NCBI RefSeq assembly: GCF_024753245.1 | Contig: NZ_JANUGX010000024.1 | Location: 1 to 64,000, forward strand | From: Massilia norwichensis | Lineage (GTDB): Bacteria; Pseudomonadota; Gammaproteobacteria; Burkholderiales; Burkholderiaceae_D | Length of the DNA stretch: 64,000 nt | Direction: 5' to 3' | Shown: positions 41,531 to 53,463 of the stretch, piece by piece | Position numbering within the stretch: position 1 is the stretch's first letter | Layout of the letters: every line of letters starts with the position of its first letter | Translations under genes and position numbers: made by a program | Notes under the pieces: generated by a model | The model's input: the letters and a program-made list of their open reading frames with translations, nothing else | What the model was told of the DNA's origin: nothing | Database searches by the model: none

Positions 41531-41539
41531 TTGGTGTTC

Positions 41540-46261
<4,722 letters not shown>

Positions 46262-46297
46262 GAGGGACTCCACGGCATTTTGAATAGGTGAAGGCCG

Positions 46298-46326
46298 AGA
46301 ATAGTGCACTGCGCAATAAACATCAA
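46298..46326 (-). promoter_or_regulatory. Sigma-70-like promoter of gltBD
   Basis: On the minus strand TTGATG (46321-46326) and TATTCT (46298-46303) are spaced by 17 bases. They lie about 37 bases upstream of the gltB start, each with four matches to the consensus hexamers. Confidence 0.55.
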
Positions 46327-46384
46327 TTAGAACAATTAGGGTCGGAGTCGAATTAAATTTCGAAACTTATCCTTTCTAAATAAA

Positions 46385-46400
46385 CGGGGACATAGTGAAC
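46385..46400. repeat. GGGGACA-type motif copy (possible RAYT-related)
   Basis: AAATAAACGGGGACATAGTG resembles motifs beside the transposase gene at 50089-50154. It lies between gltB and the secreted hydrolase. Confidence 0.4.
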
Positions 46401-46409
46401 GGCCGGTCC

Positions 46410-47246
46410 TCAGCGACTTGTGGAGCGCGGTGCAGAAGCCATTTCAACCACTTCGTGGATCGCTTTGACGACGACCTCGGGTGAGAACAGCGGCATCTGG
46501 TGGTCCGAGTCGACGAACTCGGTCCTGGCTTTCGGATACAGGTCGCGAATCATCTCGAAGGTGGCTTTGTCGTTACGGAAGACGCCAAGATCGAGGGCAA
46601 TGGGCGGTATCTCGCCCGGCTTCGCTTTCGGCTGGTTGATCAGGCGGACGATCGGTTTGTCGTCGATGCCGGCGAGCGCCAGCACGGCTTCGCCGGTCTC
46701 GTCCAATTTTTCGATCTCGCGCCAGACAGTGCGCGAGTACGCCACGCGCGCGGCCAGACGTACCGCCCAGGGAAAGTCGCGGGTCGCCTTGACTGCGCGT
46801 GGGTACATGGCGTCGACCAGCACCAGCCCCTTCACCTCGTCCGGATAGGCGCGCGCGAACAGCTGCATGTACAGCCCGCCGAGCGAATGGCCGACCAGCA
46901 CATAAGGTGGATTCAGGCCCTTGTGGCGCAGCACGCGCCGCAATTCCTCGACCACCGTGCGGCCGTCGCGCGGGGTCATGGGGACATCGCTGTTACCGTA
47001 TCCGGGCCGGTTGTAAGCGAACACGGTGGCGTCGCGGCTGGCGCCCTCCAGCACCCTGCCCCACTTGTCGATGGTGCCGCGCGAACCGCCTTCGAACACC
47101 AGCGTGAGCGGCGACGCGGGATGGCGGATGGTCAGCGATTCGATGCGGCGTCCGCCGATGGTCTCCACCACCGGCAAGGGCGCGGCGGCGCAGGCGGCGG
47201 CAAGCCAGAAGATGGGCAGGATCAGGGCGCGGAACAGTGTGGACAT
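46410..47246 (-). CDS. Exported alpha/beta hydrolase
   Basis: This protein of about 278 residues has a hydrophobic export signal (FRALILPIFWLAAACAAA). The nucleophile elbow is LVGHSLGGLY and the catalytic histidine is in DSDHQMPL. The cysteine in the signal region does not form a perfect lipobox, so a periplasmic rather than lipidated product is more likely. ATGs at 47258 and 47246 are both possible; 47246 is preferred for the GAGAA just upstream. Substrate is unknown. Confidence 0.82.
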   Translation of the reverse strand: MSTLFRALILPIFWLAAACAAAPLPVVETIGGRRIESLTIRHPASPLTLVFEGGSRGTIDKWGRVLEGASRDATVFAYNRPGYGNSDVPMTPRDGRTVVEELRRVLRHKGLNPPYVLVGHSLGGLYMQLFARAYPDEVKGLVLVDAMYPRAVKATRDFPWAVRLAARVAYSRTVWREIEKLDETGEAVLALAGIDDKPIVRLINQPKAKPGEIPPIALDLGVFRNDKATFEMIRDLYPKARTEFVDSDHQMPLFSPEVVVKAIHEVVEMASAPRSTSR

Positions 47247-47365
47247 GGGCGTTCTCATGGTCGGGTTGAAAACGCCAGCATCGCAGCCGGGCGCGCCGCA
47301 TGCAGCCGCCGTGCGACGGATCGACGGCAGGGCCGATGGATGGCAGGCCGCAGAATGGGCTGGAA

Positions 47366-48118
47366 CTACAGCGCCTTGAACAGGTGGACGTAGGCCCGGC
47401 TCACCGGCAGCTCGGCGGCGTGGCCGCGCATGCGCAGGAACAGGCGGCTGGTCTCGTCGCGGCGCGTGCCCTCCAGCCAGGCCAGGTTGACGATGGTGGA
47501 GCGGTGCACCTGCCAGAACTGGCCCGGGTCGAGCCGGGAGACGAGCTCGGTAATGGGCGTGCGGATCAGGAATTCGCCATGGCTGCTGGCGACCACCGTG
47601 TACTTGTCGTCGGCCTGGAAGAAGCGCACCTCGGCCACGTCCAGGTTGCGGGTTGTGGCACCCTGGCCGGCCAGGATGTAGCGCAGCTGCGGACCGCCCG
47701 GCGCCGCCGTCAGCTGGCGCAGGGCCGCGGCCAGGCCCTCGCCGCCAGCCGCCGCCGGCCGGGCCAGTGCTTCCTTCAGCCGCGCCACGGTCTTCGCCAG
47801 CCGTTCGGTGCTGACCGGCTTCAGAACGTAATCGAGGGCCGCGTGCTCGAAAGCCTGCAGCGCGTAGGCGTCGAAGGCGGTGACGAACACGACCCGGGTA
47901 TCGCCCTCGATGCCCTGCGCCACCTCGAGGCCGGACAGGCCTGGCATCTGGATATCGAGAAAGGCCAGGTCCGGTTCCAGTTCGGCGATGCGGGCCGCGG
48001 CGTCGACGCCGTTGCGCGACAGGTGGACGATCTGCAGTTCCGGCCACAGCGCCAGCAGCTGGTCGCGCAGGTATTGGGACAGGTGCGGTTCGTCGTCGGC
48101 GATCAGGGCGCGTGTCAT
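47366..48118 (-). CDS. LytTR-family response regulator
   Basis: This 250-residue regulator has an N-terminal receiver with the acidic pair DDE near residue 9 and the phosphorylated Asp55 in LAFLDIQMPG. A LytTR DNA-binding domain occupies about 150-250 (VRFFQADDKYTVV, QFWQVHRSTIVNL). It overlaps the histidine kinase gene by 4 bases and is its partner. Confidence 0.93.
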   Translation of the reverse strand: MTRALIADDEPHLSQYLRDQLLALWPELQIVHLSRNGVDAAARIAELEPDLAFLDIQMPGLSGLEVAQGIEGDTRVVFVTAFDAYALQAFEHAALDYVLKPVSTERLAKTVARLKEALARPAAAGGEGLAAALRQLTAAPGGPQLRYILAGQGATTRNLDVAEVRFFQADDKYTVVASSHGEFLIRTPITELVSRLDPGQFWQVHRSTIVNLAWLEGTRRDETSRLFLRMRGHAAELPVSRAYVHLFKAL

Positions 48119-49257
48119 CGGGCCGCCCCCGCCACCTTCGTCATCGGCAGCTCGAGCACGGCCTCGGTGCCGCCGGCGGCGCCGGGCCGCAGACGCAGGC
48201 TGGCGTCCGCGCCGAAGCGGGTCTGCAAACGCGAACGCAGGTTGGCCAGCGCCATGCCGGCCCCGGGCTGCAGGCGGCGCGAGGGCGTATCGATGCCGAT
48301 GCCGTCGTCGCTCACGCGGATGGCGAGACGGCCGCCGGCGATCACCGCGCTGACGCTGACCCTGCCGCCGTCGAGCTTGGGCTCCAGCCCGTGGTGGATG
48401 GCGTTTTCGATCAGCGGCTGCAGCATCAACGGCGGCATGCTCAAGGCCCGCGCTTCCCCGCTGGCCTCGATCGAGAATTGCAGGCGCTCTTCCATGCGGA
48501 TCTGCAGCAGCGACAGGTAGCTATGCGCCATCTCCAGCTCCGCGCCCAGCGTGCTGTCGGTCTGGCGCAGCTGCGTCAGGCCGGCGCGCAGGTAGCCGGA
48601 AAAGGTCTCGAGCATGCGCTTGGCGCGCGGCGGGTCGTAGTCCATCAGGCTCTGGACATTGGCCAGGGTGTTGAACAGCAGGTGCGGTTCGATCTGCCCC
48701 TGCAGCAGGCGCAGGCGCGCTTCGAGGGCCTCGTTCTGCAGCTGCTGGCGGCGCAGGCGCGAGCGCCACCAGGCCCAGTTGGCTGCCATCAGGAACAGCA
48801 GGGATACCGCGATCTTCACCAGGGCCACCGGCGGTGACATGAACATCTCCGACAGCGCGAACCCGACCAGCGTCAGCACGATGGTGAAGCCGAGCGTGGT
48901 CCCGAGGATAAGACCGCAGAAGGCAATCGCGATCAGCGCCAGGCCGGCGCGCAGGTCGCGCAGGTCGGACATACGCGCAAGCAGCGGCGCCGGCAGCAGC
49001 CTTTCCGCCAGCCACAGCACGCCGAACAGGGTATGCAGGATACATAAACTGATGGCGACATTCGGCAGCAGGGAGGCCCACCACCAGCCGGGCCGGTCGA
49101 CCCGGCCGACCATGGCGACGATGCTCATCAGCCCCAGCGCCAGGCTTAGCGCCAGCAGGGAAATGACGGCCAGGCGGGCACCGGTGGAGACGTCATGCTT
49201 CGGACGCAGCTCCCACAGCGAGCGCCAGGCGCGGCGCAGATTGCTTGTACTTGACAT
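48115..49257 (-). CDS. LytS-type membrane sensor histidine kinase
   Basis: This 380-residue kinase has about four to five membrane helices in the first ~165 residues. A His_kinase-type domain follows, with the phosphorylated His192 in EPHLLFNTLANVQSLM, then a HATPase domain containing PLIENAIHHGLEP. There is no extracytoplasmic domain of note, so the signal is probably sensed within the membrane. The signal and targets are unknown. Confidence 0.93.
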   Translation of the reverse strand: MSSTSNLRRAWRSLWELRPKHDVSTGARLAVISLLALSLALGLMSIVAMVGRVDRPGWWWASLLPNVAISLCILHTLFGVLWLAERLLPAPLLARMSDLRDLRAGLALIAIAFCGLILGTTLGFTIVLTLVGFALSEMFMSPPVALVKIAVSLLFLMAANWAWWRSRLRRQQLQNEALEARLRLLQGQIEPHLLFNTLANVQSLMDYDPPRAKRMLETFSGYLRAGLTQLRQTDSTLGAELEMAHSYLSLLQIRMEERLQFSIEASGEARALSMPPLMLQPLIENAIHHGLEPKLDGGRVSVSAVIAGGRLAIRVSDDGIGIDTPSRRLQPGAGMALANLRSRLQTRFGADASLRLRPGAAGGTEAVLELPMTKVAGAAR

Positions 49258-49353
49258 ACAGGCAAGTGTAGCGGCTGCCGGACGTGCTGGCGAGCCCGCT
49301 GCGACGAATCGACAGCCGGTGCGACGAACGGCAGCCGGATGCGGTGGACGCGC

Positions 49354-50076
49354 TTATTCCAGCGCCGCACTGGCCCCGTCTTCGGCCGGTTTCGCCTTGA
49401 ACGGCCGGCCGCGCTTGGCCGGCAGGATCTGCCTCTGGGTCTTCTTTTCCAGTTCGGCCTTGAACGCGTGCGACCCGACCGGCCAGCCTTTGGCGAGCGC
49501 AGTCCCGATCAGTTCTTCCTCTTCCCTGCCGGGCCCCTGCTGCACGAAGTCGGTATAGGCGGCTTCGCGCTGGAAGGGCGTGTTGCCGAGGCCCCAGTAC
49601 AGCATGTGGTCGGTAACCAGCGTGTCGGAGCCCATGCCGGCATGGTGGGCATAGCTCGACCAGCGGTAGCGGCCGGGATCGGCGGCGAGACCGGCCCGCA
49701 CCGGCGCCAGCTCGAGGTAGCGGCTGGCTCCCAGCAGATAGGGCGCCGCATCGACCAGCGAGGTGCGGAAGCGCCCCTGAAACAGGGTGCCCGAACGGCC
49801 ATACTTGGCGTTGAACCAGGGGACGTAATGGCGGCCGACCTTCTGCATCATCAGTGCCAACCCGTCTTCGTCGTCGGGTGTGGCCAGCAGGATGACGTGA
49901 TTCGGCATCAACACCCAGGCGTGCACCGCTACCTTGTAGAGCCGGGCGCATTCCTGCAGCCAGCCGTGGAAGCGCGCATGGTCTTCGTCTTCGCGGAAGA
50001 TGGTCTGGTTGTCGTTGCCGCGCTGGAGAATGAGGTGGGGTTGCCTGGGCAGGATCAGTCGGGGTTGGCGGGCCAT
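49354..50076 (-). CDS. REP-associated tyrosine transposase (RAYT) with an altered HUH motif
   Basis: This 240-residue IS200/IS605-related Y1 transposase belongs to the RAYT group, which handles REP hairpins. The body is typical: VLMPNHVILLATP, the tyrosine helix ASRYLELAPVRAGL (Tyr120) and YRWSSYAHHAG. The metal-binding HUH motif is normally His-x-His; here residues 60-62 are His-Val-Ile, encoded CAC GTC ATC, so the second histidine is lost. The protein is otherwise full length. It is either inactive or uses another ligand. Confidence 0.9.
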   Translation of the reverse strand: MARQPRLILPRQPHLILQRGNDNQTIFREDEDHARFHGWLQECARLYKVAVHAWVLMPNHVILLATPDDEDGLALMMQKVGRHYVPWFNAKYGRSGTLFQGRFRTSLVDAAPYLLGASRYLELAPVRAGLAADPGRYRWSSYAHHAGMGSDTLVTDHMLYWGLGNTPFQREAAYTDFVQQGPGREEEELIGTALAKGWPVGSHAFKAELEKKTQRQILPAKRGRPFKAKPAEDGASAALE

Positions 50077-50088
50077 GGTGTCATCGAA

Positions 50089-50154
50089 GAATTACTCTGT
50101 CCCCGATTATATGCGAAAAGCCGCAAAATATGCTCGACCATGTCCCTATTTATG
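50089..50154. repeat. GGGGACA motifs beside the transposase gene
   Basis: On the minus strand AATCGGGGACAGAGTAATTC (50089-50108) and CATAAATAGGGACATG (50139-50154) precede the transposase start. A similar motif lies at 46385. These may be the cognate ends of the RAYT element. Confidence 0.45.
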
Positions 50155-50410
50155 CAATTTTCTTGAAGATGCCATTGAACGGCGGCTCCGGCCACACCAG
50201 CCGCCATTGCTCGCGGCTCGGCAAGTGCAGATACCAGACCTCGACCACGACGATACTCCCCTGCCCGTCGGCGTGGCGGTAGGGCGTGGCGACCGGCACC
50301 TGCCTGGCCAGTCCGCCGCTGACCTGCCCCAGCATCCAGCGTTCGAAGCTGCGGAACTCGGCCAGGCTGACGAAAGCGTCGACTTCTTCCCAAGGGCAGC
50401 AGAACGTCAT
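50150..50410 (-). CDS. Small hypothetical protein (86 residues)
   Basis: The protein starts MTFCCPWEEVDAFVSLAEF and ends in WRLVWPEPPFNGIFKKIA. The layout (CPW...VDAFVS..EF..FE near the start, WRLV.PE.PF at the end) resembles small conserved bacterial proteins of unknown function. It has no signal or membrane segment. Its 3' end overlaps a GGGGACA motif, which may have supplied its last few codons. Function unknown. Confidence 0.55.
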   Translation of the reverse strand: MTFCCPWEEVDAFVSLAEFRSFERWMLGQVSGGLARQVPVATPYRHADGQGSIVVVEVWYLHLPSREQWRLVWPEPPFNGIFKKIA

Positions 50411-50557
50411 GGCTTACTCATTCAGGCAATGCGTGAGGCAAATGTACATGACTTGAGCACGCTCATGATAAGGGCGCGCCAAATTCTCCACACTACCCAT
50501 TGCTGTACGGAAATTATTAAATCAACGAATGCTGCGCTTAACAATAACGAGGATACT

Positions 50558-51391
50558 ATGAGCTGGAAAACAATGGATCGACGTTCCTTCGGCGCGACGA
50601 CGCTGGGTTTGCTGATCGGCCAGGCAACGGCCGCCAAAGCGACGGGCATGAGCCTCGTGCGCGCACCGACGGACACGCCAAAGACCTTTGTGCTGGTGCA
50701 TGGCGCCTGGTATGGCGGCTGGTGCTGGGAGAAGGTCGCGCAGGACCTGCGTGCACAGGGCCATAAGGTCACGACCCCGACCTGCCCCGGACTTGGCGAA
50801 CATGCCCATCTTCTGTCCAAGGACATTTCGCTGACGACTTTTATTACGAGCATCACCAATCACATCCTCTACGAGAACCTGAACGATGTGATCCTGGTGG
50901 GCAGTGGCTTTGGCGGGGTGGTGATCAGCGGCGTGGCCGACCGCATCCCGACCCAGCTCAAGAGCCTGGTCTACGTCGACGCGATGGTGCTGGAAAGCGG
51001 CATGTCCGTGTTCGAGGGCCAGCCGGCTGCGGTCACCAAAAAGCGCCTGGAGCAGGTGGCAGCCCAGGGGAAAGGCGTCGCCATTCCGGTTCCGCCAGTC
51101 AACAAAGACTCGTATCGCGGCGCCGATTCCATCACCCTGGCCTGGATGCGCATGCGGCTGGCGCCGCAACCGGTCGGCACTTACCAGGAAAAACTGGTGC
51201 TGAACAATCCTCTGGGCAATGGTGTGCCGCGCACCTATGTCGACTGCACGGCCTCACCCTTCGAGCCGCTGGTCGAGGTCAAGAAGAACCTGAAACGCGA
51301 GAAAAGCTGGAACTGGGTCGAGCTGGCGACCCATCACGATCCGATGATCACCGAGCCGCGCATGCTCAGCAGTTTCCTGGCCCAGGTCTGA
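50558..51391 (+). CDS. Tat-exported alpha/beta-hydrolase-fold protein lacking the usual nucleophile
   Basis: This 277-residue protein resembles plant-type methylesterase/hydroxynitrile-lyase folds (FVLVHGAWYGGWCWEKV). MDRRSFGATTLGLLIGQATA is a twin-arginine-type signal, so it is probably exported folded by TatABC. The nucleophile elbow, normally G-x-S-x-G, reads VGSGFGG at 114-120, putting Gly117 where serine should be. The usual acid residue is not evident either (DCTASPFEPL). The C-terminal histidine (THHDPMI) remains. It may be non-catalytic or bind a ligand only. GAGG lies 6 bases before the ATG. Confidence 0.78.
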   Translation: MSWKTMDRRSFGATTLGLLIGQATAAKATGMSLVRAPTDTPKTFVLVHGAWYGGWCWEKVAQDLRAQGHKVTTPTCPGLGEHAHLLSKDISLTTFITSITNHILYENLNDVILVGSGFGGVVISGVADRIPTQLKSLVYVDAMVLESGMSVFEGQPAAVTKKRLEQVAAQGKGVAIPVPPVNKDSYRGADSITLAWMRMRLAPQPVGTYQEKLVLNNPLGNGVPRTYVDCTASPFEPLVEVKKNLKREKSWNWVELATHHDPMITEPRMLSSFLAQV

Positions 51392-51411
51392 GCCAGGCGC
51401 GCGACACGCCA

Positions 51412-52092
51412 TCAGGCCAGCGTGAATCCGGCCGACAGGCTGTAGCCTTCGCCGTAGGCGCTGCGCAGCGGCAGGTCCTGGCCGAGGCCGGTACGCGCCT
51501 TCTTGCGCAGGCGGTAGACCAGCATGTCGACGCGGCGGCTGGCATCCGGGTCGTCGCCCCCCATGCCGGCCACGATCACCTGGCGAGGCACCGGCCGGGT
51601 GTTGATGGTCAGCAGGTGCAGGAAGTTGCACTCCTTTTCCGTCAGGTCGATGACCTTGCCCATCAGCTCGAGCTGGCGGGCCGACACGCGCAAGGTCCAC
51701 TTGCTCGGCACCGGCGCCGGCTCCTGCGGACGCACGCGGCGGTCGAGCGCCTCGATGTGGGCAGCCAGTTCCGGAAACTTGATCGGCTTCGTCAGATAGT
51801 GGTCCGCGCCCAGGCGCAGGCCGAGGATGCGGTTGTCGAAGGCGACCCGCCCCGTCAATACCAGCAAGCCGATCTCGGGATACAGCTGGCGCATTCGCGG
51901 AATGACATTGAATCCGTCTTCATCGGGCAGGCCGAGGTCGAGCACCACCACGGCAGCGGGCGTGCGGGTCAGCGCTGCCCACATGTCGCCGGCCGTGGTC
52001 GCGATCGTGACCTCATGGCCGAGCTCCTTGAGGAAGTCAGCCATGTCGCCGGCGTATTCGCCATTGTCTTCAACAATCAGTATTTGCGTCAT
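51412..52092 (-). CDS. OmpR/PhoB-type response regulator
   Basis: This 226-residue regulator has a receiver with Asp52 in VLDLGLPDEDG, acidic VEDN at 7-10 and Lys in YLTKPI near 101. A winged-helix DNA-binding domain follows (about 130-226). It lies 42 bases after the histidine kinase gene on the same strand and is its likely partner. Confidence 0.93.
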   Translation of the reverse strand: MTQILIVEDNGEYAGDMADFLKELGHEVTIATTAGDMWAALTRTPAAVVVLDLGLPDEDGFNVIPRMRQLYPEIGLLVLTGRVAFDNRILGLRLGADHYLTKPIKFPELAAHIEALDRRVRPQEPAPVPSKWTLRVSARQLELMGKVIDLTEKECNFLHLLTINTRPVPRQVIVAGMGGDDPDASRRVDMLVYRLRKKARTGLGQDLPLRSAYGEGYSLSAGFTLA

Positions 52093-52134
52093 GGGTTCTT
52101 TAGTTATTATTCCCGGAACTCTTGCGTCGGGCGC

Positions 52135-53304
52135 TTATCCCCGTAAGCCGCCCCGATTATCACTGCTGCTCTCTCCGGAAGCAAGACCTTTACCCGGAGC
52201 ATCCTGTACCGGCAGCCACAGCCGGAACTCCGCCCCGCCTCCTTTCGGCGCCGCATGCTCCAGCGTGCCGCCATGCACTTCGACCACCGAGCGGGCCATG
52301 TACAAGCCCAGGCCGCTGCCCGGCACACCGGCCGCATTGCTGCCGCGATAGCCCCTGTCGAAAATGCGCGGCAGGTCTTCCGCCGGCACGCCCGGGCCGG
52401 TATCGCGTAGCGCCAGCTCGACGCCCTTGCCATGGCGCCGGCCCAGCACGCTCAGGCTGCTGTCGGTGGGGGTGTAGCGCACCGCGTTGTCCAGCAAAAT
52501 CTTCAGCGCCAGGCGCAGCCCGGCCGGATCGCCGCGCAGCTGCGCCGGCAATTCCTCCGCCACCAGCGTGACCTTGCGGCCGGCCACGCGGGCCTGCGCC
52601 ACCACCTCTTCCAGCAGCAGGCGCGGCGGCACGGTATTGGCCTGGCGCTGGCGCCCGATGGCCGCCATCCGCTCCGGCGACAGGTAATCGTCCATCATCG
52701 CGATCAGGCGGTCGGTCGCGGTCGCGATCTTGCGGTGGCGCTGGCGGGTCGGCTCGTCGGCGTTCGCGTTGGTCGCCTCCAGGCGCTGGATGGCGCCGTC
52801 GATGGTCGACAGCGGCGTGCGGAATTCGTGGTTCAGCATGCTGGCGAAGCGCTTCTGCTCGCGCTCCCGTTCGCGCCGCGCCGACAGGTCGCGTACGATC
52901 CCGGCCAGCGCCCGGGCCTTGCCGGCCTCGTCCAGCAACAGGGTCGAGATCACTTCCACCGGCACCTCGCGGCCGTCCGGGCGGCGCAGGTCGAACTCGC
53001 GTACGACGCGCAGGCGCGAGCCGTCGCCGGCAGCAAAGCGGCGCAGACGCTCCTGCAGGCCGGCAGACAGCGGCGCCAGGGGACCGGCTCGATTTCTTGC
53101 AAAATGTTCATGAACATCGACAACGCCATAACCCAGCATATCGTTGACATGTGGACTCAGGTACACCGGCAGGCCGCTGGCGCAGTCGAGGATGAAGACG
53201 AGGTCGCCGCCGAGTTCGGCGATGGTGCGGAAGGCGTCGGCCGTGACCAGGCTGGACGTGGGCAGCGCATCGCCAGGCGGAAGAACGGGTGCGCTGCGGA
53301 CCAT
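52135..53304 (-). CDS. PAS-domain sensor histidine kinase, probably cytosolic
   Basis: This 389-residue kinase has no membrane segments. A PAS domain spans roughly residues 20-145, with a PAC-type end. The HisKA box is SMLNHEFRTPLS (His159), then a HATPase domain with N box ILLDNAVRY, DTGPGVP and GSGLGLYMA. The start at 53304 has AAGG 6 bases upstream; the frame extends to 53409 over an unlikely segment. The intracellular cue is unknown. Confidence 0.9.
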   Translation of the reverse strand: MVRSAPVLPPGDALPTSSLVTADAFRTIAELGGDLVFILDCASGLPVYLSPHVNDMLGYGVVDVHEHFARNRAGPLAPLSAGLQERLRRFAAGDGSRLRVVREFDLRRPDGREVPVEVISTLLLDEAGKARALAGIVRDLSARREREREQKRFASMLNHEFRTPLSTIDGAIQRLEATNANADEPTRQRHRKIATATDRLIAMMDDYLSPERMAAIGRQRQANTVPPRLLLEEVVAQARVAGRKVTLVAEELPAQLRGDPAGLRLALKILLDNAVRYTPTDSSLSVLGRRHGKGVELALRDTGPGVPAEDLPRIFDRGYRGSNAAGVPGSGLGLYMARSVVEVHGGTLEHAAPKGGGAEFRLWLPVQDAPGKGLASGESSSDNRGGLRG

Positions 53305-53393
53305 ATGAACCTTCGAGAAGTTGATTGCTTTCAGGAAGTATAGTGCCCGACTTGCGGATTTGTATAGAACGGTGACTCTAAGGCGTTGCGTTG

Positions 53394-53450
53394 AACACGC
53401 ATCCTGCATATTTCGGCATGTTTTGTCATGACGAACGCAAGATGCGTGTT
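53394..53450. other. 10-bp perfect inverted repeat before the PAS kinase gene
   Basis: AACACGCATC (53394-53403) and GATGCGTGTT (53441-53450) are perfect inverses 37 bases apart. They lie between the SNF2 stop and the kinase start. With no U-tract it looks more like an operator or looped site than a terminator. Confidence 0.4.
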
Positions 53451-53463
53451 ACATCAAGCCTCT

